A program made the translations under genes and the position numbers. 7,150 nt of DNA from CAMEON01 sp045643785 (GTDB taxonomy: Bacteria > Bacillota > Clostridia > Oscillospirales > CAG-272). Within the stretch, counting starts at the first letter, position 1. Each line of letters starts with the position of its first letter. The notes under the pieces were generated by a model. It saw only the letters and a list, made by a program, of their open reading frames with translations. It had not been told where the DNA came from and ran no database searches. Location of the stretch: positions 1 to 7,150 of the forward strand of contig JAZRFR010000124.1 in the NCBI GenBank assembly GCA_045643785.1, given 5' to 3'. Shown in pieces: positions 1 to 6,914 of this stretch.

Positions 1-166
1 GAAAAAAGTTCTTTGGAATCTCAAAAACTTTCAAAAAGAATTATCTGACAATATTTTATTAAAGTTCTTGAAGGGGGTCTGGGGGGCACTTCTTTCAAGA
101 AGTTCCTCCCTGTCGCACCCCCCCCCTACGCCCATGTAAAAATCCAACAAAATTTCCCCTTTCTCC
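1..166. other. Non-coding stretch upstream of argH with weak stem-loop and C9 tract
   Basis: No gene is supported here. The stretch is AT-rich at first, then has runs of G and C. TTCTTGAA (65-72) can pair with TTCAAGAA (94-101) around a G-rich loop, and nine consecutive C residues lie at 118-126, about 40 bases before the argH -35 box. There is no U tract after the stem, so it is not a convincing terminator. It may be the remains of a repeat following an upstream gene outside the window. Open frames through it lack ribosome binding sites and recognisable protein sequence. Confidence 0.45.
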
Positions 167-195
167 TTGACATTTCCCCAAAAATCCGTTATAAT
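167..195 (+). promoter_or_regulatory. Sigma-A type promoter of argH
   Basis: TTGACA at 167-172 and TATAAT at 190-195 are both perfect consensus hexamers separated by exactly 17 bases. Transcription would start near 202-204, giving a leader of about 35 bases that contains the ribosome binding site AAAGGA (224-229). No convincing ARG box or attenuator is visible, so arginine regulation cannot be read from the sequence. Confidence 0.9.
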
Positions 196-238
196 ATACC
201 CATATTTCATTTTGTACCCCCCGAAAGGAACCGATACC

Positions 239-1612
239 ATGGCAAAAATGTGGGCAGGCCGCACCGACGGCGTCACCGATCAGATCGCAGACGAGTTCAA
301 TTCTTCCATCCATTTCGATTCCCGTATGTACCGTCAGGACATCACGGGCAGTATGGCTCACGCCGCCATGCTGGGGGCGCAGGGAATCATCACCGCTGAG
401 GAAGCCGATACCCTTATTTCGGGGTTGGAGGGCGTCCTTGCCGATATCGAATCCGGCGCACTTCCCATCGACATGACCTGCGAGGATATTCATATGTTCG
501 TGGAGCAGGTGCTGACCGAGCGACTGGGCGACGTGGGTAAAAAGCTTCACACCGCCCGTAGCCGTAACGACCAGGTGGCTCTGGATATCCGCATGTACCT
601 CCGCGACGAGATCACCGAGATCATCGCCCTTGTCCGCGACCTCATCGAGGCCTTGGCCGATCAGGCGGAGGCCAACGCCGCCACCATCATGCCCGGCTAT
701 ACCCACCTCCAGCGCGCCCAGCCCATTACCTTCGGTCACCACCTCATGGCTTACGCTATGATGCTCCTCCGTGACATTGACCGCCTCCGTGACTGTAACC
801 GCCGCATGAATCTCTCCCCCATCGGCTCTTGCGCCCTGGCGGGAACCACCTACGACACCGACCGCCGCTTCGAGGCCTCCAAGCTGGGCTTTGACGGTAT
901 CTGCCTCAACTCCTTGGACGGTGTTTCCGACCGTGACTTTGCCGTGGAATTCATGTCCGCCTGCGCCCTGATGATGATGCATCTCTCCCGCTTCTCGGAG
1001 GAAATTATCCTTTGGTCCAGCTGGGAATTCAAGTTTGTAGAGCTGTCCGACGCCTATACCACAGGCTCCTCCATCATGCCCCAGAAGAAGAACCCCGATA
1101 TGGCCGAGCTGATCCGCGGTAAGACGGGACGGGTTTACGGCGACCTGGTCGCTCTGTTGACCACCCTCAAGGGCTTTCCTCTGGCCTACAACAAGGATAT
1201 GCAGGAGGACAAGGAGCGCATTTTCGACTGCGTGGATACCGTCAAGATGTGCCTCGCCGTGGCCGCTCCCATGGTGGCTACCATGAAGGCCATTCCCGAG
1301 AATATGATGAAGGCCGCCCAGGGCGGATTCATCAACGCCACCGACCTGGCCGACTATCTGGTGAAGAAGGGTCTGCCCTTCCGCTCGGCCTACAAGATCT
1401 CGGGTCAGATCGTCGCCCATTGCATCGCAAACAGGGAAGTATTGGAGACTCTGCCCCTGGAAACCTACCGCACCTTCTCCGACCTCTTTGACACCGACCT
1501 CTACGACGAGATCAGCCTCACCACCTGCGTGGAAAAGCGCATTTCCGAGGGCGGTACTTCGGTGGGATCCGTGAAGGCGCAGATTGCGTTTGTGCGGGAA
1601 CAGCTTGCTTGA
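239..1612 (+). CDS. argH: Argininosuccinate lyase
   Basis: Cytosolic enzyme that splits argininosuccinate into arginine and fumarate, the last step of arginine synthesis; it works as a homotetramer. The 457-residue product has the usual length. It begins MAKMWAGR, as many ArgH proteins do. Family motifs are clear: HTARSRND at 104-111, GYTHLQRAQP at 153-162 with the expected catalytic His156, and the fumarase/aspartase superfamily signature GSSIMPQKKNPD at 276-287 with the mobile-loop serines 277-278. The ATG at 239 is chosen because AAAGGA lies 9 bases upstream and the family N-terminus starts there. The in-frame TTG at 167 is the -35 box itself and cannot be the start. The gene has its own promoter and terminator, so it is probably monocistronic; argG or argF is not visible nearby. 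Nothing is missing or broken. Confidence 0.97.
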   Translation: MAKMWAGRTDGVTDQIADEFNSSIHFDSRMYRQDITGSMAHAAMLGAQGIITAEEADTLISGLEGVLADIESGALPIDMTCEDIHMFVEQVLTERLGDVGKKLHTARSRNDQVALDIRMYLRDEITEIIALVRDLIEALADQAEANAATIMPGYTHLQRAQPITFGHHLMAYAMMLLRDIDRLRDCNRRMNLSPIGSCALAGTTYDTDRRFEASKLGFDGICLNSLDGVSDRDFAVEFMSACALMMMHLSRFSEEIILWSSWEFKFVELSDAYTTGSSIMPQKKNPDMAELIRGKTGRVYGDLVALLTTLKGFPLAYNKDMQEDKERIFDCVDTVKMCLAVAAPMVATMKAIPENMMKAAQGGFINATDLADYLVKKGLPFRSAYKISGQIVAHCIANREVLETLPLETYRTFSDLFDTDLYDEISLTTCVEKRISEGGTSVGSVKAQIAFVREQLA

Positions 1613-1624
1613 TATTTTCTTCGT

Positions 1625-1661
1625 AACACAGCTATTTCACATGGGAATAGCTGTGTTTTTT
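1625..1661 (+). terminator. Intrinsic terminator of argH
   Basis: Twelve perfect base pairs, AACACAGCTATT (1625-1636) with AATAGCTGTGTT (1646-1657), enclose a 9-base loop and run into TTTTTT (1656-1661). It starts 13 bases after the argH stop codon, which is typical of a rho-independent terminator. It separates argH from miaB, which has its own promoter just downstream. Confidence 0.94.
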
Positions 1662-1706
1662 GATGCAAAAAATCCATGAAAAATCCTTCCTTTCCGCTCC
1701 TCCGTC

Positions 1707-1735
1707 TTGACAATTTCAAAAAAATGCGGTATAAT
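1707..1735 (+). promoter_or_regulatory. Sigma-A type promoter of miaB
   Basis: TTGACA (1707-1712) and TATAAT (1730-1735) are perfect consensus with a 17-base spacer, the same arrangement as at argH. The -10 box is followed by ATA in both. The expected leader is about 30 bases and includes AAAGGAG (1762-1768), 5 bases before the miaB start. The downstream YlbF-family gene and mutS have no comparable promoter, so this one may drive all three. Confidence 0.9.
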
Positions 1736-1773
1736 ATAAAGAAGACTATTTTTCGCAAAGCAAAGGAGCCGAC

Positions 1774-3198
1774 ATGGCAAAACAGTATATCCTCCCCCCC
1801 ATCAGCCTCCCCGAGCGTAAGGACTATACAGCCCGCATCCGCGCGTGGAACGAGGCCCATACCGCCGAGTGTGGAAAGCACCGCCGGTGCTTCGTCCTGA
1901 CCTTCGGGTGTCAGCAGAATGAGGCCGACAGCGAGAAAATTTCGGGTATGGCCGAGGAAATGGGCTATGAGATCACGACCACTCCCGAGGATGCTGACCT
2001 GATCATGGTCAACACCTGTGCGATCCGCGAGCACGCCGAGAAAAAGGCGCTGTCCATCATCGGACAGTACAAGCACATCCGCGCAAAGAATCCCGACCTC
2101 ATCATCGGTGTCTGCGGCTGTATGACCGCCCAGGAGCATCGACGCGAGGAGCTCAAGATGAAGTATCCTTACGTCACCTTCACCCTGGGTACGGCCTCCC
2201 TCCACCATTTCCCCAAGGTGCTGTGGGATACCATCCAGCAGAAGCGCCGCTTCATCACCACCGAGAGCGAGGAGGACTTCGTGAGGACCGTGGCCGAGGG
2301 CGCGCCCATCCGCCGCGAGTCGGGCTACCGCGCCTGGGTCTCCATCATGTACGGATGCAATAATTTCTGTTCCTACTGCATCGTCCCTTACTGCCGAGGC
2401 AGAGAGCGGAGCCGTAAGAAAGAGGATATCGTCGCGGAAGTCAGAGAGCTGGTGGAGGCTGGCTACAAGGAGATCACCCTCTTGGGTCAGAACGTCAACT
2501 CCTACGGCAAGGGCACCGATTGCGATTTCGCCGACCTGGTGGCCGAGCTGGATCAGATCGAGGGCGACTGGTGGCTGTCCTTCATGACGTCCCATCCCAA
2601 GGATGCCTCCCGCAAGCTCATTGACGTCATGGCGAGTGGTAAGCACATCGCCCGCCGATTCCATCTCCCCATGCAGTCGGGCAATAACCGCGTTCTGAAG
2701 GCCATGAACCGCCACTACGACATGGACAAGTATCTGGACGCCGTCCGCTACATGCGGGAGAAGATGCCCGACGTGGTCATCACATCCGACATCATCGTGG
2801 GCTTCCCCGGAGAGACCGGGGAGGAGTTTGAGGACACCCTCACGGCTCTGGAAACGGTGCGCTTCGATATGCTCTACTCCTTCATCTACTCTCCCCGCAA
2901 GGGCACTCCCGCCGCCGAGATGGAGCAGATTCCCGACGTCACCAAGGGCAACCGCTTTGACCGCCTGCTGGCCACCCAGAACGCCATCGCCGCCGAGAAG
3001 AATCAGCCCATGCAGGGAACCACCGTTCGTGTTCTTTGCGATGGTGAGAGCAAGGGCAACCCCGAGGTCTACAGCGGCCGCACCGAGGGAGGGAAGATCG
3101 TTTTCTTCCAAGGCACGCCCGATATGACGGGGAAATTTGTCCACGTTCGCATCGAGAGAACCGAGGCCTTCGCCCTTTGGGGAGAGATCGCGGAGTAA
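1774..3198 (+). CDS. miaB: tRNA-2-methylthio-N6-dimethylallyladenosine synthase MiaB
   Basis: Radical-SAM methylthiotransferase that adds a methylthio group to C2 of N6-isopentenyl-adenosine at position 37 of tRNAs reading UNN codons. The 474-residue protein has three parts. The N-terminal methylthiotransferase domain (about 38-145) carries cysteines 46 (FGCQQN), 82 (NTCAIRE) and 116 (CGCM), the expected ligands of the auxiliary 4Fe-4S cluster. The radical-SAM domain (about 180-400) carries CNNFCSYC, Cys195, 199 and 202. The C-terminal TRAM-like RNA-binding region covers about 405-470. NTCAIREHAEKKA and YGCNNFCSYCIVPYCRGRERSR-type motifs favour MiaB over MtaB or RimO. AAAGGAG lies 5 bases before the ATG. 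The order miaB, YlbF/YmcA-family gene, mutS matches the ymcB-ymcA-mutS neighbourhood of Bacillus. All six cluster cysteines are present. Confidence 0.96.
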   Translation: MAKQYILPPISLPERKDYTARIRAWNEAHTAECGKHRRCFVLTFGCQQNEADSEKISGMAEEMGYEITTTPEDADLIMVNTCAIREHAEKKALSIIGQYKHIRAKNPDLIIGVCGCMTAQEHRREELKMKYPYVTFTLGTASLHHFPKVLWDTIQQKRRFITTESEEDFVRTVAEGAPIRRESGYRAWVSIMYGCNNFCSYCIVPYCRGRERSRKKEDIVAEVRELVEAGYKEITLLGQNVNSYGKGTDCDFADLVAELDQIEGDWWLSFMTSHPKDASRKLIDVMASGKHIARRFHLPMQSGNNRVLKAMNRHYDMDKYLDAVRYMREKMPDVVITSDIIVGFPGETGEEFEDTLTALETVRFDMLYSFIYSPRKGTPAAEMEQIPDVTKGNRFDRLLATQNAIAAEKNQPMQGTTVRVLCDGESKGNPEVYSGRTEGGKIVFFQGTPDMTGKFVHVRIERTEAFALWGEIAE

Positions 3199-3414
3199 CT
3201 TCCAAATACCCCCGCAAGGCGAAGCCAAGGAGTATGGGGGATGGGGCAACCGAGAACCCAAAACACACCGAAAGTATCCCCGGGGAAGGGGGCGAGAAAC
3301 TTCGGCGTCTGAGATGGTTCTTGCCCCCTTCCCCAGGATCTCCCCCGACATCTCCCGACCGCCGGGGAACACCAATCAAACAAAAATAATAACTCAATAA
3401 CAGGAGAAACCACC
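3199..3414. other. Structured spacer between miaB and the YlbF-family gene
   Basis: No protein gene is supported in these 216 bases. The main feature is a stem-loop: 3282-3298 pairs with 3318-3334 over 17 positions, 16 Watson-Crick and one G-T, around a 19-base loop. The arms are rich in G (GGGGAAGGGGGC) and C (GCCCCCTTCCCC). No U tract follows, so it is not a standard intrinsic terminator. A weaker stem joins CCCCC (3209-3213) and GGGGG (3236-3240) with GGC-GAA-GCC inside. The last 40 bases turn AT-rich and hold AGGAG (3402-3406) for the next gene; no -35/-10 pair is convincing. It could be a dispersed repeat or an mRNA stability or processing element. Confidence 0.6.
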
Positions 3415-3822
3415 ATGGAAAACACCACCAACAACAAGAACGTATTTGAACTCGCCATCACCCTCGGCAAGGCCCTTAAGGAGGACGAGCGTCTCGTCCG
3501 CATGGAGAACGCCCGCAAGGCTTACGAGGAGGATCCTACCCTTAAGACACTCATGACCGAGTACGACGTCCAGCAGAAGGCCATCCAGCAGGTGGCCGCC
3601 GCCGAGGACTTTGATCCCCAGCTTCTGGAGTCCATCCAGAACCGCATCAACGAGCTGTACGACCAGATCATGGCCGCTCCCGTGTACCTGGAGCTCATCG
3701 AGGCGCAGGAGGCTGTTAACGAGCTGATGAACGCCGTCAACAACACCATTACCTTCGCCATCACGGGTGAGATGCCTTCCAATTGCACCCACGATTGCTC
3801 TACCTGCGGAGGTTGTCATTGA
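3415..3822 (+). CDS. YlbF/YmcA (Ric) family protein with C-terminal cysteine cluster
   Basis: A 135-residue, mostly helical protein of the YlbF/YmcA family (Com_YlbF). In Bacillus, RicA (YmcA), RicF (YlbF) and RicT (YaaT) form a complex that binds Fe-S clusters and acts with RNase Y in mRNA maturation, affecting competence, biofilm and sporulation. Evidence here: an N-terminal helix (FELAITLGKALKEDERL, about 11-27), a middle segment PTLKTLMTEYDVQQ (41-54), a C-terminal helical segment ending about 110, and a tail with Cys124, 128, 131 and 134 (C-x3-C-x2-C-x2-C). The ATG at 3415 follows AGGAG with 8 bases between. The position just after miaB matches ymcA after ymcB in Bacillus, so RicA is one reading, but the cysteine-rich tail also resembles RicF. 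Paralogue identity cannot be fixed from the sequence. Fe-S binding by the tail is inferred. Confidence 0.87.
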   Translation: MENTTNNKNVFELAITLGKALKEDERLVRMENARKAYEEDPTLKTLMTEYDVQQKAIQQVAAAEDFDPQLLESIQNRINELYDQIMAAPVYLELIEAQEAVNELMNAVNNTITFAITGEMPSNCTHDCSTCGGCH

Positions 3823-3831
3823 TTTGACTGC

Positions 3832-3988
3832 GTAGGGGCGACCTGTGGTCGCCCGCGGACAGTCGAGGACGCCTGTCCCTACGGCTTGTGTGATCCGCGG
3901 ACAGTCGAGGACGCCTATCCCTACGGCTTGTGTGATCGTGTAGGGGCGGCCATTGGCCGCCCGCGGGCGAGCAATGCTCGCCCCTACA
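3832..3988. repeat. Palindromic repeat cassette bounded by GTAGGGGCG / CGCCCCTAC
   Basis: Between the YlbF-family gene and mutS. The cassette begins GTAGGGGCG (3832-3840) and ends CGCCCCTAC (3979-3987), a 9-base inverted terminal pair. The right unit (3939-3988) can fold as a perfect three-way junction: outer stem TGTAG/CTACA, hairpin GGGCGGCC-ATT-GGCCGCCC (3944-3962), and hairpin GGGCGAGC-AAT-GCTCGCCC (3965-3983). The left unit (3832-3882) has the same plan: GTAG/CTAC outer stem, GGGCGACC-TGT-GGTCGCCC (3836-3854), and GGACAG/CTGTCC (3857-3862 with 3873-3878). The right unit is also nearly palindromic as a whole. No transposase, no clear target duplication, and no U tract. It looks like a REP- or MITE-type dispersed element; that class assignment is inference. 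Confidence 0.8.
3853..3936. repeat. Two tandem copies of a 42-base repeat
   Basis: Copy A is 3853-3894 and copy B 3895-3936, identical at 41 of 42 positions. The single difference is G3875 against A3917. Each copy starts CCGCGGACAG, contains the CCCTAC that closes the left three-way-junction unit, and ends GGCTTGTGTGAT. Copy B duplicates only the second half of that unit, and its change (CTGTCC to CTATCC) breaks one pair of the GGACAG stem. The near identity suggests recent duplication by slippage or unequal exchange. Confidence 0.9.
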
Positions 3989-4029
3989 GACCATGAAACA
4001 TTAAGATTTTAGAAAAGAGGTACACCGCC

Positions 4030-6633
4030 ATGACGCCCATGATGGAGCAATATTTTGAGGTCAAGGAGCAATACAAGGATTTCCTTCTGTTCTACCGTCT
4101 CGGAGATTTCTACGAGATGTTCTTTGACGACGCCATCACCGCCTCCCGCGTGCTGGAGCTGACCCTGACGGGCAGAGATTGCGGAGAGGCCGAGCGGGCT
4201 CCCATGTGCGGTGTCCCCTTCCATGCGGCGGATACCTACATCGGCCGCCTCATCGAGCGCGGCTACAAGGTGGCCATCTGCGAGCAGGTGGAGGATCCCG
4301 CTACCGCCAAGGGGCTTGTCAGGCGCGAAGTCATCCGCGTGGTGACCCCCGGCACGGTCATTGAGTCCACTCTCCTGCCGGAGCAGAAGAACAACTACCT
4401 CTGCTCCCTCTACGTCACGGGCACCGAGTATGGCCTCTGCTTTGCGGATATTTCCACCGCCCAGGTCTTCGCGACGGTTCTGGACGGCGCAGAGGCGGAT
4501 CAGCACCTTGTCAACGAGCTGGGGACTTACTCCCCCCGCGAGGTGATCTCCAATCTGGGTAAATCCCGATTCCCCGGCGCCGCCGACTTCCTGAACGCCA
4601 AGGGCGCCATGCTTTCCGACAACCAAGGCCGCCGTTACGACCCCGATGCCTGCCGCGAGCTGGTGGCCGCCCAGTTTGCGGGGAATATCCGGGAGGACAT
4701 TCTCCAAAACCGCGCCATCGTCTGCGCCGTGGGCGGACTTCTCGATTATCTGATCGAGACCCAGAAATCCGACATTTCCTACATCAAGGAGCTGCAGGTC
4801 TTCAGCGAGGGGCAGTATCTGGAGCTGGACGTCAACACCCGCCGCAATCTGGAGCTGACCGAGACCATGCGTACCAAGGAAAAGAAGGGCTCTCTCTTGT
4901 GGGTGCTGGATCGCACCAAGACCTCCCCCGGCGCGAGAATGCTTCGCCAGTGGGTGGAGCATCCCCTCCTGTCCCCTGCCCACATCCTGCGCCGTCAGGG
5001 TGCCGTGGAGGAGCTTTTCGGCAACTTCATGAAGCGTGAGGAGATCGGGGAACTGCTCTCCCACGTGCTTGACCTGGAACGCCTTGTCACCAAGATCGTC
5101 TACGGCACCGCCAACGCCAAGGATCTTCGCGCCGTCTCCGCCACCGCTGCCGTTCTCCCCGAGCTGCGCCGTCTGCTGGAGGAGTCCACCTCTGAGGAGC
5201 TGTCCCGCATCTGGCGGGAGCTGGATACTCTCGAAGATATTTGCGGTGAGATCAACCGCGCCATCTGCGAGGAGCCTCCCTTTACCGTCCGTGACGGCGG
5301 TATGATCGCCGACGGCTATGACCCCGAGGTGGATCGCCTCCGCTCCATCATGACCGACGGTCAGGGCTGGGTGGAGCGTGTCGCCGCCGAGGAGAAGGAG
5401 AGAACCGGCATCAAGACCCTCAAGGTGGGCTACAACAAGGTCTTCGGCTACTACATCGAGGTCTCCAAATCCTTCGTGAACATGGTGCCCGATACCTACA
5501 TACGAAAGCAGACCCTTTCCAACTATGAGCGCTACATCACCCAGGAACTGAAGGACATGGAAGCCACCATCCTCGGCGCCAAGGACAAGCTCTGCGCCCT
5601 GGAATACGAGCTGTTCAATCAGGTGCGTGACTTCGTGGCGCAAAGGGAAGCCCGTGTGCGCCATACCGCGCGCCTGCTTTCCGAGTTGGACTGCTTCCAG
5701 TCTCTGGCAAGCGTTGCCTCCCGCTACCAGTACGTCCGCCCCGACATCAACGACAGCGATGTGATCACTGTCAAGGACGGCCGCCACCCCGTTGTGGAGC
5801 GGTTCGTGAGAGACAGCTACTTCGTCCCCAACGACGTCATGCTGGACACCCGCGACAACCGCCTCATGCTCATCACGGGCCCCAATATGGCGGGTAAATC
5901 CACCTACATGCGCCAGGTCGCCCTCATTGTTCTGCTGGCCCAGATCGGCTCCTTCGTCCCCGCCGTGGAGGCATCCATCGGCGTGGTGGACAAGATGTTC
6001 ACCCGCGTAGGTGCGTCGGATGATCTGGCAAGCGGTCAGTCCACCTTCATGCTGGAGATGAACGAGGTGGCCTACATTCTGCGTAACGCCACCAAAAAGA
6101 GCCTCATCATCTACGACGAGGTTGGTCGCGGCACCTCCACCTTCGACGGTATGTCCATCGCCCGCGCCATCATGGAGTACACCGCCGGCCGCAAGATCGG
6201 CGCAAAGACCCTGTTTGCCACCCACTACCACGAGCTGACGAGCATGGAGGAATCCTACGACGGCATCGTGAATTACCACATCGCCGCCAAGAAGCGGGGC
6301 GACTCCATCACCTTCCTGCGTAAGATCGTCCGTGGCTCCACCGACGACAGCTACGGTATTGAAGTAGCCAAGCTGGCGGGTCTGCCCAATGAGGTCATCA
6401 AGCGCGCCCGCGAGGTGCTGGCTCACGTGGAGGAGTCCTCCAAGGCCGTCCGCGACGCGGTGGATGCCTCGGGTACGGGCACGAAAAAGCCTGTTGTTGA
6501 TGATGGCGCCATTACCATGGACGATATGCTCAATCAGCAGCTCATTGAGGAGATCCGACAGGTGGATCTCAATACCCTGTCGCCCTTTGAGTGCATGTCG
6601 CTCATGTTTGAGTGGAAAAAGAGATACAGATAA
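4030..6633 (+). CDS. mutS: DNA mismatch repair protein MutS
   Basis: MutS recognises base mismatches and small loops in newly copied DNA and, through ATP-driven conformational change, recruits MutL. The 867-residue length is normal. The N-terminal mismatch-binding domain carries the Phe-x-Glu motif in GDFYEMFF (Phe27, Glu29). Connector and lever/clamp domains follow (about 120-540), including YNKVFGYYIEV at 468-478. The ATPase has Walker A GPNMAGKST (617-625), Walker B IIYDE (Asp696, Glu697) followed by VGRGTSTFDG, and THYHEL with His732. The C-terminal helix-turn-helix dimer region ends LSPFECMSLMFEWKKRYR. The ATG at 4030 has AGAGG (4016-4020) 9 bases upstream, and MTPMMEQY aligns with known MutS N-termini; ATGs at 4039 and 4042 would cut into that motif. 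The usual QLxLF-type clamp-binding motif before the C-terminal domain is not visible. mutL is not in the window. Confidence 0.97.
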   Translation: MTPMMEQYFEVKEQYKDFLLFYRLGDFYEMFFDDAITASRVLELTLTGRDCGEAERAPMCGVPFHAADTYIGRLIERGYKVAICEQVEDPATAKGLVRREVIRVVTPGTVIESTLLPEQKNNYLCSLYVTGTEYGLCFADISTAQVFATVLDGAEADQHLVNELGTYSPREVISNLGKSRFPGAADFLNAKGAMLSDNQGRRYDPDACRELVAAQFAGNIREDILQNRAIVCAVGGLLDYLIETQKSDISYIKELQVFSEGQYLELDVNTRRNLELTETMRTKEKKGSLLWVLDRTKTSPGARMLRQWVEHPLLSPAHILRRQGAVEELFGNFMKREEIGELLSHVLDLERLVTKIVYGTANAKDLRAVSATAAVLPELRRLLEESTSEELSRIWRELDTLEDICGEINRAICEEPPFTVRDGGMIADGYDPEVDRLRSIMTDGQGWVERVAAEEKERTGIKTLKVGYNKVFGYYIEVSKSFVNMVPDTYIRKQTLSNYERYITQELKDMEATILGAKDKLCALEYELFNQVRDFVAQREARVRHTARLLSELDCFQSLASVASRYQYVRPDINDSDVITVKDGRHPVVERFVRDSYFVPNDVMLDTRDNRLMLITGPNMAGKSTYMRQVALIVLLAQIGSFVPAVEASIGVVDKMFTRVGASDDLASGQSTFMLEMNEVAYILRNATKKSLIIYDEVGRGTSTFDGMSIARAIMEYTAGRKIGAKTLFATHYHELTSMEESYDGIVNYHIAAKKRGDSITFLRKIVRGSTDDSYGIEVAKLAGLPNEVIKRAREVLAHVEESSKAVRDAVDASGTGTKKPVVDDGAITMDDMLNQQLIEEIRQVDLNTLSPFECMSLMFEWKKRYR

Positions 6634-6677
6634 ATTGCAGTTTGTCGGTGAGTTGTTTATTACCTTAAGAACTTTTG

Positions 6678-6914
6678 ATGTCCCTTTCTGTCCATGGCGA
6701 CAGAAAGGGACGGAAAGAACGCCACTTAAGGAAGAAACCCACGGTTTCTTCCTTAAGTATCCATCTTCCTAATCCGGGCGACTCTTTCGCCAGGAGGCGA
6801 AAGAGTCAGATTGCGCGTGTGGTCGCAAAGACCCGAAAACCCGCACGAACGGCAGAGTGCCGTCCGCGCGGAACTCGCCGCTTTGCTTCTACCCCAAAGT
6901 CGCTGTTTTCCTTA
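6678..6914 (+). repeat. Left copy of the multi-hairpin element
   Basis: Hairpins in order: H1, GTCCCTTTCTGTC (6680-6692) with its exact complement (6699-6711), 13 bp, 6-base loop; H2, ACTTAAGGAAGAAACC (6724-6739) with its complement (6743-6758), 16 bp, loop CAC; H3, GACTCTTTCGCC (6780-6791) with its complement (6796-6807), 12 bp, loop AGGA; H4, ACGGCA (6849-6854) with TGCCGT (6858-6863), loop GAG. None is followed by a U tract, so they do not look like mutS terminators. The inner 50 bases near the centre are poorly structured and less like the other copy. Confidence 0.85.

Noticed and set aside
190..220. ArgR operator (ARG box) at the argH promoter
   Set aside because: The AT-rich stretch after the -10 box has only loose resemblance and no clear palindromic pair of half-sites.
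95..1420. Long minus-strand open frame over argH
   Set aside because: It is the antisense shadow of a clear argH gene in GC-rich sequence; its translation is rich in Gly, His and Val with no recognisable domain or ribosome binding site.
1501..3375. 624-codon minus-strand open frame over miaB
   Set aside because: Shadow of miaB and the spacer repeats; no family features and no start signal.
3832..3988. CRISPR array
   Set aside because: There are only two 42-base direct repeats and they are adjacent without spacers; the palindromic unit plan fits a dispersed repeat better.
4009..6426. 805-codon minus-strand open frame over mutS
   Set aside because: Antisense shadow of mutS produced by codon bias; the plus strand carries all MutS motifs.
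6680..6758. Intrinsic terminator of mutS
   Set aside because: The hairpins are strong, but no U tract follows either one on the plus strand, and they recur inverted in the right copy as part of a larger element.
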